Shown one piece after another: positions 8,453 through 20,401 of a stretch of 64,000 nt of DNA. This DNA is from Nothopassalora personata (lineage: Eukaryota > Ascomycota > Dothideomycetes > Mycosphaerellales > Mycosphaerellaceae), in the NCBI GenBank assembly GCA_033816765.1, contig CM066294.1:3162001-3226000 (forward strand). The letters run 5' to 3'. The notes under the pieces were generated by a model, which worked only from the letters and a program-made list of their open reading frames with translations, did no database searches and had not been told where the DNA came from. The translations under genes and the position numbers were made by a program. Within the stretch, counting starts at the first letter, position 1. Every line of letters begins with the position of its first letter.

Positions 8453-10032
8453 TCACACCATCTTTTCCTCCGTACTCTCATCCGGCAACGGGACATCTTT
8501 GGGCGCCGGCTGATTGAGCCTCGCTTCAGTGCCGTCCGTAATCTTCTGGTCTACCTCACCCTCGTCTTCGTCGCTATAGTCGACTTCAATATCCTCACTG
8601 TCATCATCCATCTCCTGAATCTCGCCCTCGGCCGCTTCACGCTTTTCGTTCTCAGCGGCTTTGGCGAGGCGAACTTCTTTGCCGCGTTTGTGGCAGTACC
8701 AGAAGACGAACATCAGGACTGTGGTATTTTCAGCCGCAGGCAAAGAGGAATGAGTCAGGGAAGCGACTTACTGAAAACAGCCAGACTCATGACGACGTTT
8801 GTCGTACTGGCCAAGAAGGGGAACCGCACTCGCAAGAAGTTTACCGTGTTCCGCAACATTCCCGCAGCAGCACCCTCCTTACTCAACAAACTCTTCATGC
8901 CCGGAATCGTTCGTTTCTTCTTCTTGTCTGCTGTCTTCTCGCCAGTTTTGGCCTCTGCCTTACTACTCCCAGGCTCGGTGTAAGTCTCCCCAGCACTGGC
9001 GGTCTCCACTCGCGCCTTCATATCACTTCCCGGCTTCTCGCTCGCCGCCGCAAGGATCTCGGGTGCAAGCGTGCCTCCCAGCTTAGCCGGCAAGGACTTG
9101 ACAAGGGTCTGCACGAACGGCGGCATAGAAGCAAACTGTTTCTCCAGCGTCGGGCCCGCTTCTTTCATAAGCTTTTCCATGTCGTCGTATGCAGTGGGCG
9201 CGCCGTTGATGGTGTCTTTCAGGACTTGCTGGAAGCGTTCGTAGATTTTGGCGGTCTCGTCGGAGAGAGCAAAGACTCGGTTGTTGATTGCGGACATGTT
9301 GAGGTTGTCGAGGAGGACGGAGACCTCTTTCTCTTGCTTCTCTTTCGTCTTCTCTTCGTCGACTGTGCCGTCTTCCTTGTAGACTGGCTCTGGTTGGCTG
9401 TCTTTGTCTTTGCGCGTCCACGATGCTGGGAGGGAGGGGAGGGACGGGTATGTCGTGGGTACGTAAGAGGCGGCGTAGTCTTTCCAGGTGCGCGAGGAGC
9501 TCAAGTCTTCCGTTGAGCTTTCGGTAGCATCGTCCTTCTGCTTGTCCTCGGTCCTTGGCTCGCTTGCGCCATCCTTCTTCGCTGCGGGCTTCAGAGACTG
9601 TGGGATGTACGACGCCCAAGTCTTCTTGTCGCCCGAGGAGTGAGGTGTGGTCTCGTCCAGCTTGACTTGATCATACCAGCCCCTCGTTGCGGCTTCAGCT
9701 TCTTCTTGACTTGGAAGCTCGAAGTCCTTGTTCTTCTTTGCCTTCTTGTCGCTGCTGCTTGGGCTCTCGGGCTGCGTTTCTGGTACAACATGATGACCCT
9801 GATTCGCAGCCTTTTGTTCGCTCGAAGACGCTGGTCGCTCTTCGCCTTGATCGGTAATCGTTGTCGCCGGGACATCTTTCGTGGCCTCGGCGGCTTGGTC
9901 GTGTGAGATGTGCCGCTCAAGAAACTTCTCGTCTTCGTCCTTGAGGACCGGCTTTTGTGGATTCGTCTTCTGCAGCTGGTCTTGGTTCTTCTTCGCTCGG
10001 GCGAACGATGACAGGTTAAAGTATGTCGACAT
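8453..10032 (-). CDS. Acidic protein with a C-terminal membrane anchor, function unknown
   Basis: Exon 1 (10032-8772) joins exon 2 (8718-8453) through a 53-base intron (donor GTAAGT, CTGAC branch point, ACAG acceptor), in phase 1, giving 508 residues. The start chosen is ATG at 10032 (MSTYFNLSSFARAKKNQ). The first half is hydrophilic, low-complexity and rich in Lys, Glu, Ser and Asp. Residues of roughly 215-320 form predicted helices (EKEVSVLLDNLNMSAINNRVFAL, EKLMKEAGPTLEKQFASMPPFVQTL). The intron falls inside one transmembrane helix near residues 404-428 (STTNVVMSLAVFILMFVFWY), which supports the join. A basic patch and a strongly acidic tail follow. It is probably an ER or nuclear-envelope tail-anchored protein. 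I do not recognise the family. Confidence 0.7.
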
Positions 10033-11138
10033 GGTAGGTACAGTCTTTGCGTAGGTAGAAGGAAAGCTGGGAAAGGACAATTGACTTACCAGCGAGCGGT
10101 ACCATGAACCGCCACTTATCTGTCGGACATGTGCGACGCAGAGCTCGCAGCAATTACGATTGCATCATACGTCAGTGGGCGGCGAAGGAGGTGGGAAAGA
10201 TCAGGGAACTTGCTGAAGTGGAGGAATACCAGAGCTGCACGTGATCAGGTCGAAATGCGTCACTTCAACCTTCACCATTGAGGCTCAGGCTCCATCTTCA
10301 CCATAGGCTTTCACCCTCAGAGCATGACATGGTCCTCACAGGATCAAGAGCCATGGCCATGGCGGGCAGATCGGTCAAGAGCTCGGACAGCACCAGCACT
10401 CGCGGAACAGTACGGTGACACTATCAAGTAGGCAGTCCGTGTGTGTACGCTGGAGTGCTCGTACCTGGAGGCACATCGCTCCCTGCCCCGCACGCGTAGG
10501 GAACATGGTTGTCACGTGTCACGAAACGGCACAACACAAGCGCGTGAGACGGTACAGAAGGGAAAAGACTTCTTGCCGTGGAGGGCAGACATCCTCCCGT
10601 TTCGTATTTGATATTTTATACCATGTTTTCCACATGTAAGAGATATCGAGTACTCCGGATCCTGTCGTCGAGGTGGTGTGGCCCCGCGAGGCTCACTTGG
10701 TCACTCTCTTTGCGGACACATACCTACCTCTGCGGCACTTTCGTTGAGCCTCGCGGCGCTTGCTGGCAGGGCGAACGCTCGAAGCAAAAGTTCCGTTGAG
10801 GCACAGCTTTGCGCGTCGTGTCGGATGTGCTTCTCGTAGCAAAGACCTTCCCGGCAGCCCACACAGGCTGTCGCCTCGCCCGGCTTCACATGTGACCAGG
10901 TATCGATAACTTTTGCCTCACTCCTTCCGAATTCGGCTGTCTGCGGCATGACTCTTCACAAGAAATTCGCGGCGCGCTGTCTGCACGCGCACGCTTCGGC
11001 ATTTGAGGCCACATTTCGACCTCAGTCGCACGGTCGCAACATCACTACTTGAGTCACCACGCGCGACAAGCAACAACCTGCTCCAACACCACCACCACCA
11101 CCACCACCTACTGACAAGCACCACAATATCACCGCAGC
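10033..11138. promoter_or_regulatory. Divergent intergenic region of about 1.1 kb
   Basis: This is the shared upstream region of the tail-anchored gene (minus) and the Myb/SANT-like gene (plus). It contains CACGTG E-box cores near 10239 and 10515 and a short (ACC)n run near 11090 in the probable 5' UTR of the plus-strand gene. No coding frame was found in it. Confidence 0.45.
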
Positions 11139-13208
11139 ATGGAGGGCGTCTCATTGGCCCCATCCTGGTTCGGCGCGCCAATACCAGACGTGACAGGTAG
11201 GTCTCTACGTAATAGCAGGCTTCTTTGCGACAGCGGTGGCGAGGCGCGGAAATGACATGGCCTCCACCGTGGTATCCTGGTTAACTGACGCGATACAGGA
11301 CGTGACGAGGCCATCGCCGCTGGCGCAGAGCTGGACGAGCTTGGCATCAACAGCGCAGACGACTCTGACGCCGACGACAGTGATGCAGAGCGCGGCGACC
11401 CAGATGTAAGTGACTCTGGAGATATCACACCTGCCATGGTACTGATCCGCCCTCTCGGTGTGCTGACGTCTGACGGCAGCCGTATAACCCACTCTCGAGT
11501 GAGGCGCGCAAGGCAGCACGAGCCGCCACCAAGATTCCAAGAGTCACTGGTGGTATCGCAGCCATCGCAAAGCCAATTCGAGCAGAGTATGACTCCGATG
11601 ATGGGCGCATCATTGAGCTGAAGCAGCAAGGCTACGCCGACAACTACGTCGCAAACAAGCTGAAGGAAGAAGGCCGCATGAGGTATGAGCCCAAGACTGT
11701 GGGAAGCAGATGGCTACGACTGCGCAAGCTCCTTGAGCGCATTGAGAACGAGAGATTGGACGATGAGTTGAGTGATTGGCATGAAGGAGAGGTAAGAGAG
11801 CGCGTCCCATGTAACCGCAAAAGTGACACGTGCTGACCCGCTGCAGGACGACAAGCTACACGAAGTCTGCGATGCGGTTGAGAAGCGATATGTGATCCTC
11901 CGTCAAAACTTGGAGAAGAAGAAGTGGGAGGACATCCAGGCACACATGGCAGACAAGCTCGGCCGCAAGAAGTACACTGCCAAGGCCTGCCATGAGCGCT
12001 ACAATGACCTGCGCATGGGCAACGCCCTTCTGCCGATCGAGCTTGACCCGGACAAAGCTGGACGTCGCAAGCTGCGCGAGGGCCGTATTGCAGCCGCCAA
12101 ACAAAAGCGAGCCGACGATGCAGCCGAAGTCCGTCGCATTGATGAAGAGAAGAAGGAGCGTGCCAATCAGAGGAAGCGGGACCAGGCCGAAGCCAACCAG
12201 AAACGTGTCGCAGAGGCACTTCGCAAGGCAGCAGAGCGCAAGGAGCGTGCCCGTATCAAGCAGGAGCGCGAAATCAACCGTGCCCGCCTGCGCGATCGCC
12301 GCAAGGCCGTCCTCGCCATGATGCGCGCAGAGCGTGAGTGGGAGACTGCTCGTAACCGTGCTGAGAAGCTCCTTTACCGCAAGCTTACTGGCGTCGACAT
12401 TGATGGCATGCCCATCCGCACCCGTCGTCAGAGCAAGTACGAGCCAGAAGAGGATGAGGCCATCGATGAATTTGAGAGCGACGACGAGGAAGATGAGCCA
12501 GAGCTGACCGATGCTGAGAGTGAGGAAGAAGAGGACGAGATCCGTCTCCACGGCAGCGGCAGCGAAGCAGACGATGAGCAGCCAGCCATAAAGCCAGCCC
12601 GCGAGACCAAGACCACCACTTGCACCCCACGTCGCTCAACCAGAAAGAGCGCGACCAAGGCACACATCATTGACTCCTCTACCACAACTCCCGCCACCCC
12701 ACAGGAAGAAGCTGCCACAGTCCGCATCGAAGTCACCGAAGACACCCTCATCAACCCTCGCTCCATCATGTCCGACAACGAACTCGACCTCCTCCTCCAC
12801 AAACGCAACCTTCCCAAGCGCGACTACGCTTCCGGCGAAACCCACGCAGAAGTCGTCGCATACTTGGCATACTGCGACTCCAAACTCACAGCCGTCGAGC
12901 TAGACAACCTCCTCTGGCGCCACTACGTCAGAGGTAAAGGCAAGAAGGTTGATAAGATTCGGATGTTGCAGGAGGCTGATGCGCAGGCTTCTCATGCTGG
13001 CGGAATGGGATTGAGCTCCATAGATTTGGATTTCATTCGGGAATATGAGGGGTACGAGGAGCATGGGTTTGAGCATCTTAAGCAGGTGGCGGAGGAGGAG
13101 GCGAGGCGAGGTAAGGCCGAGGGTGAGGGTGAGGGTGAGGATGAGGACGAGGAGATGCAGGAGGGCGAGGAGGGTGGAAGCGGCAGGAACGATTCGATCA
13201 TGGAGTGA
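11139..13208 (+). CDS. Myb/SANT-like nuclear protein
   Basis: There are four exons: 11139-11196, 11299-11405, 11480-11791 and 11847-13208, all with GTRNGN donors and CAG acceptors, with phases 1, 0 and 0. The product has 612 residues. Two tandem Myb-like modules are visible. The first is near residues 99-142 (IIELKQQGYADNYVANKL, then SRWLRLRKLLERI). The second is near 160-214 (DDKLHEVCDAVEKRY, then WEDIQAHMADKLG and ACHERYNDL). A long Arg/Lys/Glu/Ala-rich helix, probably a coiled coil, covers about 225-360, followed by acidic clusters (FESDDEEDEPELTDAESEEEED) and an acidic C-terminus. It probably binds DNA or chromatin in the nucleus. The target is unknown. Confidence 0.8.
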
Positions 13209-15454
13209 GGGACTTCAAGAGAGTCGAAGCAGTCGTGGGTACGGGCGCGGCGAGCGGGCGGCAGAGAAAGCGGGCAGCAGCGGGCATGGTTTGTGCGTTT
13301 TCTTTCCTGCTGTTACTGCTTACCCACTTACTTTCTAGGATAACTGGAGCTCGATCAGACTGGACACGGAAAAGCGTTGCTGCGTTCTGCGAGTTGTAGA
13401 GCACTGCATCTTCTGTTAAGTATACAATCCTCCCCTCTTTCGCAAACAGATTCCTGGTCCATCCTGAGTCCTCCCTTTACCTATTTTGCCAGGTTTGCAG
13501 GCGAGGATGCTTCCAAGTCCACAGCTGCGAAATAGAGCAAGCTTCGAGTGTCGTCGATCGAGACAGCACCATGACCAAAGGGCTCAAGGTCAATAGCACA
13601 CATGCCAGCTTTGTGCGCGTGAATCTACCGGCCGACACATCCATCCATCGCGGCGAACATCTTCCACCCACAGCATGATAAAGAGACAGTCGAAGGAAAT
13701 CTAAGCTCAGCTGCTATCATACAGTCTCACGGCCGGTACTGAGGGACTGATTCCGAGCTGATTGTCAGGAACAGTACTGATACGCAACCATCAATCGCCT
13801 TAGCAATCTTGACCAACTACTCACCTGCCGAGCTGCCATTGTTCATTCAGCGATCCTCCCCGTCGAGTATAGCCAGCTGGACGGTGACATCGATCGTAGT
13901 CGCCAGACTGTGTACATGCAGCCGCCGCCTCACGAAGTCTCAATGTCAAACGATAGACTCTCTATCTTCTTGGCTGCAAGAAGGCAAGTACCTAACATAC
14001 ATCGACAATCGGCAGGCGCCTAGGTGAGCGGTGGTGTAGTCGGTGACAGTTCTAGCTGCTGGGTCGTTGGAATGGTACGGAAGCGATATAGAGACAAGGC
14101 GAGACGGTTCAGCCCGAAGTCCATTGTGCTCCATGTCCGTACATGGGATGGCGATCTCTGAGCCGATATGGTGGGCTTTACGGCTTGAGGCCTTCCCGAC
14201 CAACCAAGTCTTAGTACGTGCTTCGAGTCCGCGGTGGCTCGCCTAGCCCCACACAGATAAAAGCACCTAAATCGACCTCTGGGATGTGGTGCTTTCTAGA
14301 GTGACAGCGACGTTGTCATACGCACAAGGCAAATATCGGTCCGACGGACTGATAGAACTGGCCTTTGCAAACAATCTGCACGCAACAGATCTCTGCTGCG
14401 ACGTCCCTGTAGTATTGCTTTTATAGTGTGCTAATCCCAGCACTAGCTGGTTTGATCCGTGTGCAGCGAGCTTGCCTCACACTTAAGTTTAGCCAGACAA
14501 TATAGAACATGGTAATACATTATTCTCTCACCCTGCGTAGATCCCAACGATATGTTGGAGTTGGACGATTGGACACGAGAGAAACTCGTGCGCCACAAAA
14601 CAGCACCTCCCTCAGCGACCAATCAGAGACGCGATATCTCCTGAGAGTCTTGTTCCCAGGCGCTACTGTAGATGTTCAGGAACACAACATGAATTGTCTC
14701 CACTTATCGCTGACTCGCTCGTGCAGCTCAGCCGGTCGAGTCTTGATGGCCACCTCTCACTGCAGGGACTCGCCCAGTGTCCAAATACTGTACTCACGCG
14801 AACCCTCCTCGTCGATCGGCCTCGCGGGAACCATAGCAGTAGGGAACTCCTGCTTCATGCAGTCTCACACAAACAGAGGCTTCAGAACGCCACCGGGTCG
14901 ACAATCCGTTTGCACGAGCACGTTGAGTCGTTGTTGCCGCCAGAAACGATGGTCGTCCCGAAAGGTTTATACTGGTGAAACAGGAGACGCTGATCGCAGA
15001 CGAGGCGTACCTGCGTTAGTGCTCCGAATGAGTTACGGGAAGAGGCCATAACTCGCCGCCACATCAGGACTCTCAAACTTCGGCTGGCGACCCTGCAGCC
15101 GCCTGTGCTGCGATGACAGGTGCACGGTGACGGTGAGCTACCACTCCAGCGTCAATCGTATTATGTGTCTGCCCGATGTTAAGAACACTTCGTCTGTTCC
15201 GTGGTGGAGAACAGTCTTCCAGCTCCTGTTTGGGATCTTTGGCGTACCGTTCTTTGACGGCATTGTGATATAGAGCTGAGTGCTTTCATATTCGGACTCT
15301 CCTTCGTCAATCTCACCTTCCACCTTGTCTTTCTTTTGCCGTGCTCAATCCATCTTCGAAGCAGGTCGCTCGTTTTGCCTGGCTTCAAAATCCCACTCAT
15401 ATCTATCTACGTTGGCATAGACGTATTCTTTCGTTTGGGAGCACGCTTCAAAAT
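13209..15454. other. 2.2 kb intergenic stretch without a gene
   Basis: Several short frames are present, but none has a recognisable domain, consistent composition or splice pattern. The last few hundred bases are the probable promoter of the CFEM-like wall protein. I see no repeat structure here. Confidence 0.4.
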
Positions 15455-17500
15455 ATGCATTTCACCACAACAGCCCTTGCTGCGGCCGGCCTCGCAGCTC
15501 ACCAGGTGTCTGCTTACGGCGGCTATGGTGGTGGATGGGGTGGGTCGAGCTACTACTCGACTCCGGACAACACCAACAACGAATGCACGCCCGAGCAGTC
15601 GACTGGTTACGACTGGTCTGGTCTCCAGGATGGATCCTTTGACAGCTATGGCAGCAACAAGTTCTCGGGCTGGTCCTGCCAAAACTCTTTCGGCAAGCGC
15701 GATGGGGTGACCAAGCGTTCTTTCCAATCGAAATGCATCGCCGCGGATCTGGACCAGGAGCCAGTCATCTCGTGCAACGAGGAGCAGACCATGTCTCTTG
15801 ACAAGTTCGAGGTCTCCTCCGACCAGGACGCTGACATCGAGTGCCACTACACAATGCCGGACGAGTCGATCTGTAAGGAGGTCCACTCTTGCAGTGCTGG
15901 CGGGACTGTCATCCAGAACAGCCAGTGCGGTGGCGCCAAGAGTGTTACTTTCAAACCTGCCGGTGACTCCAAGGGCAAGGGCTGCAACATCGGTGTTCAC
16001 AGCGTCGGCTTCAACTGTGGTTCGGCATCAAGTACTCCACCATTGTATCCTTCGACTGCGCCACCACCGTCGTACTCAACTTCTAGTCCCGTCTCTGCCG
16101 CAGACTCGACCTCGGTTCCTACCGCTCCAGCTTCCACAGAGGCTTCACCAGAGACGACTTCCAGCCCTCAATCGGCTCCTGCTTCCACTGTGCCAGCGCA
16201 CGAAGCTTCCCCAGTCACCACCACGGCTTCGGCTCCACGTTACAGCACCGGCACTATCCCCTCCAATAACGGCACTTACAATAATCCGAGTGCACCAGCA
16301 CACGCCTCAAGCAGCTCTGAGGGTATTCCATCCTATGGCAGCGCTAGCTCCGAGGTCTCCGCACTCACCACAGAGCAATCGGCTCCGTCATACTCTGCAC
16401 CAGCCGCCGAGACTAGCGCCGTGCCGACCGATGAAGGCCCGAAGCCCGAGTCTCCAAACGTTCTGCCAAAGTGCCTGAACACCTGGCTGTACCTAACGAC
16501 CTGCAATGACAACTCCGACTACAGCTGCTTCTGCAAGAACGCCGACTTCGTCAAGCAGGTCTACCAATGCGTCAGCTCCTGGTCGACGACCGATGATGAC
16601 ACGACTTCCGGTGCATCGTACCTGATGGGTATCTGCGCTCAGTACGTTCCTGAGAACCCGGCTGTCATCACTGCTTGCCCATCAACCGTCACTCCAGCTG
16701 CTAGCTTCTCGTATGCGCCCACCAGCTCCACCGAAGGCTCGCCAGTCGAGTCTTCTGCGCCGGCGTACTCGCCCAACACTGTCACTCTCTACCGCACCAA
16801 GATTCAAACTCTTACCTCTTGCGGCCCAGAGGTCACCAACTGCCCAGCCGCAACCCAAACCACTTTATACGCTGTTGCCACAACAGTGTCCACACCAGAA
16901 GCACCCCTCACCACAGCACCCGATTTCTCTGCAACCAAAGCACCTCTCACGACAGCACCCGGGTACAGCAGCACCGAAGGCTCCCCAGTCGACTCCTCGC
17001 CAGTCGACTCCTCCCCAGTCCCCACAGCACCTGCCAGTGTGCCTGCAACGACCATCACCTACTCCACCGAGTACCCAGTCCCAGTGACTTACACCACAGG
17101 CGAGAGCCAAGGCAACACCATCCCATCATCGTCGACAACATCCACCATCCGCACGACCGTCACGGTCCCACAGGTCCAGATCACTACTTACACTGTCACA
17201 CAGGGCAGCTCGACCACAGAGCAACCAGGTCTCGGCTACGGCACACCAGCCGCGCCAGTCGGTTCGACTGCGCCACCTGCTGACACTTCTGCTCCAACTG
17301 CGCCCGCTGCAGTGGCACCATATCCAACCACTTCCGCGCCAGGTCTTGTTGGTCCCGTCGGTGGTGCTTCGTCGGGCTTCGGGACGACTTATGTTCCGGC
17401 TCCATCGAACAGTATCACACCGTATGCGGGTGCTGGTGCCAAGATGGGTGTCAGTGGATTTGCTGTCATCATGGTGGTTGTCGGTGCGATTTTCCTTTGA
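15455..17500 (+). CDS. GPI-anchored cell-wall protein with CFEM-like domain
   Basis: The ATG at 15455 gives 681 residues beginning with a secretion signal (MHFTTTALAAAGLAAHQVSA). Residues of about 20-190 form a Cys-containing globular region (YDWSGLQDGSFDSYGS, SKCIAADLDQEPVISC, CKEVHSCSAGGTVI). Long Ser/Thr/Pro-rich stretches flank a Cys cluster near 335-405 (LPKCLNTWLYLTTCNDNSDY, SCFC, QC, IC, AC). This cluster has CFEM-like spacing, but I count seven Cys rather than eight. The C-terminus has a Gly/Ala linker and a final hydrophobic segment (GVSGFAVIMVVVGAIFL), as in GPI attachment signals. CFEM proteins of fungi act at the wall, often in haem or iron uptake or host contact. The role here is not shown. 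It converges on the GMC oxidoreductase with about 300 bases between stops. Confidence 0.82.
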   Translation: MHFTTTALAAAGLAAHQVSAYGGYGGGWGGSSYYSTPDNTNNECTPEQSTGYDWSGLQDGSFDSYGSNKFSGWSCQNSFGKRDGVTKRSFQSKCIAADLDQEPVISCNEEQTMSLDKFEVSSDQDADIECHYTMPDESICKEVHSCSAGGTVIQNSQCGGAKSVTFKPAGDSKGKGCNIGVHSVGFNCGSASSTPPLYPSTAPPPSYSTSSPVSAADSTSVPTAPASTEASPETTSSPQSAPASTVPAHEASPVTTTASAPRYSTGTIPSNNGTYNNPSAPAHASSSSEGIPSYGSASSEVSALTTEQSAPSYSAPAAETSAVPTDEGPKPESPNVLPKCLNTWLYLTTCNDNSDYSCFCKNADFVKQVYQCVSSWSTTDDDTTSGASYLMGICAQYVPENPAVITACPSTVTPAASFSYAPTSSTEGSPVESSAPAYSPNTVTLYRTKIQTLTSCGPEVTNCPAATQTTLYAVATTVSTPEAPLTTAPDFSATKAPLTTAPGYSSTEGSPVDSSPVDSSPVPTAPASVPATTITYSTEYPVPVTYTTGESQGNTIPSSSTTSTIRTTVTVPQVQITTYTVTQGSSTTEQPGLGYGTPAAPVGSTAPPADTSAPTAPAAVAPYPTTSAPGLVGPVGGASSGFGTTYVPAPSNSITPYAGAGAKMGVSGFAVIMVVVGAIFL

Positions 17501-17806
17501 GTGTGATCGTACATGTACGTAATTTGTTTTCAAGCATGGCCATGGCGATGGAAGTGTAATGAGGAATGAGAGTTGTATAGAGATTCCAGACTCATCGAAA
17601 GGACTATCTCGAACTGAGGATTCGGTAGCCGGGCGGTGTGAAATCCTGTACTAGGTTATCTTGGAGTTTGGTAATGACAGCGACGTGTGTTTACAGCAAA
17701 AGATGGCGTTGCACCTCCTCCCATGTCCTCATCCAAAACACGATACTGCACATCTCTCACTGCCATCTATTTGACTGGTCATAAAATCGTCTTGTCCTAA
17801 CGACCC

Positions 17807-19788
17807 TCACTCCCTCCCCTTGACCAAATCCGCCGCCCTCTCCGCCACCATAACAACCGGCGCACAAGGATGACAAGCCACCGGCATAGGAAACACACTC
17901 GCATCCACCACCCTTAGTCCCTCCACCGCATGAACCTTCAACTCCGCGTCCACAACCGCCTTTTCATCACTCTCATTCCCCATCTTGTTCGAGCACATAG
18001 GGTGATAAATCGTTTCTCCATGGTTCCTCACAGCTGCCAGCAACTCTTCATCACTCATCTTCTCCACGTTCTTCGGCATGTACCATCCCCCATACGCCTT
18101 CTCGAAAGGTTTGGACATGGCGACCGAGCGGGCGAGACGCATGCCGTACGTCATCATGTCCCTGTCGTGCTTTGTGGAGAGGTAGTTCGCGTCGATGATG
18201 GGGGCGTCGAAGGGGGAGGTGGATGCCAAGGTGATGCTTCCGCGCGATTCGGGGCGAAGCATGATGGGGCCGATCGAGAAGAATTCTTTCGTAGCGGGTG
18301 CGAGGGTTTTGCCGTGGTTTATGTACGCCAACGCACCGACGAGGAGTTCCAGGTCAGGAGCGTTAGGGTGTGAAGAGAGGTCATTATGTTGGAGGGCGGG
18401 AGGGCAATTGGGTTGTTGTGCGACGTTCAGGAAGCAGCCTGCTTCGCCTACGTTCGTTGTCATGGGGCCTGTGCCGTGGCGGAGCCACTGGATCAGAGCA
18501 GGGATCCCTTTGACGGTGTCGACCAGGTATTGGAGGGATTTCTCGCGGGATTCGACGACCATTATGCCGCAGAGGTGGTCTGCGAGGTTGCCGCCGACAC
18601 CTGGGAGGTCTTTGATTACAGGGATGTTGTGCTGCTTCAGTTCTGCTGCTGGACCGATGCCCGAGAGCTTCAGGATCTGAGGGGACTGGACTGCCCCGGC
18701 GGATAGGATGACTTCCTTACGGGCTTTGACGACGTAGCGGAGTGGGCTGACTTTTGAGGATGCCATCTCGATTCCGGCGGCGCGGGGCTTCGTGCCTGTC
18801 TTGTCAAAGACGATGTTCGTGACGATCTGTCCCGTGGCGGTGGTCAAGTTCGGTCTGCTCGCGACATCTTTTGTCAAGTATGCCACAGCCGTGGAAGACC
18901 TCTGACCCTTCGAATCGATAAAGGTCTGGAACTGCGAAGCGCCCAGCATTCCTTTCCTCGAGTTGAAGTCACTGATCTTCGGGATGCCGACCGCCTCACA
19001 AGCGTCCAGAAAGACGCTACAAAGCGGCGCCATGATGCAGTACCCAGTCTGCCAAGGTCCACTTCGTCCATGATCGACCAGATCTTCCGCACTCAATGTC
19101 GAACGAGAACTCTGCTGGAAGCCTTCTGCCTTGCGAGAGTACTCGGACAGCTTATGCCAACCCCAATTCTTATTACCGAGACGCTCCCACTCATCGTAGT
19201 CCTCGGCTGCGCCTTTGTTGTAGATCATAGCGTTAATAGCACTGCAACCACCAAGCATCTTGCCTCTCGGCCAGAACATGCGGCGATCGTTGCAGCCCTT
19301 GTCCTTCTTGGTATAGAAGGCCCAGTCAACAGCAGTGCCAAGGAGTCGTCCGAAACCAGCTGGAATGCGAGAAAAGATCTGCTTCAGGTCTGAGTGACCA
19401 GCTTCAACCACCAGAACGGTGACGTGTGGATCCTCTGTCAGACGATTTGCGAGCACGCAGCCTGCGGTACCGCCTCCGACGATAACGTAGTCATAGCTTC
19501 GGGCAGTCTCCAGATCTTCAGCGGAGACTTCGCCTGTGTTGGGACGAGGTGTAGCGACTATAGCAGTGTTTGGCTCGCCTGGAACGACACTGCACACTAC
19601 CATCAGCTCCGACTCGATCACAATTTCGCGGTCTTGACTCACTTCGGGAACAACCAATGCGACACCTCCCTCAGCACCTTCGCCAGAATCCACAGCAGCA
19701 GCAACGCACCACCAGCCACGCCAACGGCAAGCTGTCGGTAAGTGGCATGTTGGAGGCCATGCCTCCTCATGTTGCCGTACAGCGACAT
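17807..19788 (-). CDS. GMC-family FAD oxidoreductase (choline/alcohol dehydrogenase-like)
   Basis: Exon 1 (19788-19643) joins exon 2 (19589-17807) through a 53-base intron (donor GTGAGT, acceptor GTGCAG), in phase 2, giving 642 residues. Exon 1 supplies an N-terminal membrane helix (LAVGVAGGALLLLWILAKVL). The FAD dinucleotide motif GGGTAG is at residues 87-92. GMC signature 1 reads KMLGGCSAINAMIYNKG, and signature 2 reads GAVQSPQILKLSGIGP. The C-terminal part has YHPMCSNKMG and VACHPCAP, placing the two His expected at the active site, and ends VMVAERAADLVKG. The enzyme probably oxidises an alcohol or polyol at a membrane. The substrate cannot be told from sequence. Confidence 0.88.
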
Positions 19789-20401
19789 GTTCGACGTCTC
19801 GTCACCGATTCCTTCGACTCACAAGGAGAGAAGAAACAGTCGCACACAGGACATAGCCGAGGCCCATCTGTGGCGCCAAACACCCCTCTTCTAATCATCT
19901 TGCGCTGCCCCGTGGACGAACGAACGCCATATCGGGGTGGACGAAACTCTGTTTGGCCTGGAACAATCTTCTAACGAACCTCATCGTGTCGCTTTCGCGC
20001 ATCCTCTCCGTGAGTGCCAGCAGTAACTGGCAGCTGTGCGGCGAGCGGTGGCTGGCGTTGTGAGGTTTCATGATAAGGTGGTAGTCAATGCTCGTGTAAG
20101 CTGACAAGTTCGCCCATTGAAGCACGTAGGTTACCCCCCAAACATCACTGAAGCACAACGCCAAGGATAGCGATGGCTGACTCTGGTAGTCTTTTCCATT
20201 CGTGTCAACGTAGTAGTAGTCTCTATGCCATGCTTCGTGCAGTTCTGTCGCTTTTCCTCTCAACGCCGCTCGGGCCAGGCTACTCCCACCAGGTTTCGCC
20301 TTCCATGCAATGCCCGCGTCCCTTATTACTACAACAATCGTGTCAAATCGTCGCACTGTACTGCCGCCCTTGGCTCATAGCAAATACGCCTTCCAACCTA
20401 T
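19789..20401. promoter_or_regulatory. Upstream region of the GMC gene
   Basis: About 610 bases lie between the GMC gene start and the stop of the cation channel gene, both on the minus strand. This is the probable promoter of the former and 3' flank of the latter. I see no coding frame or repeat in it. Confidence 0.4.

Noticed and set aside
13477..15051. Several 60-180 codon frames in the 13.2-15.4 kb gap
   Set aside because: There is no domain, secretion signal, splice pattern or consistent composition, and they overlap on both strands.
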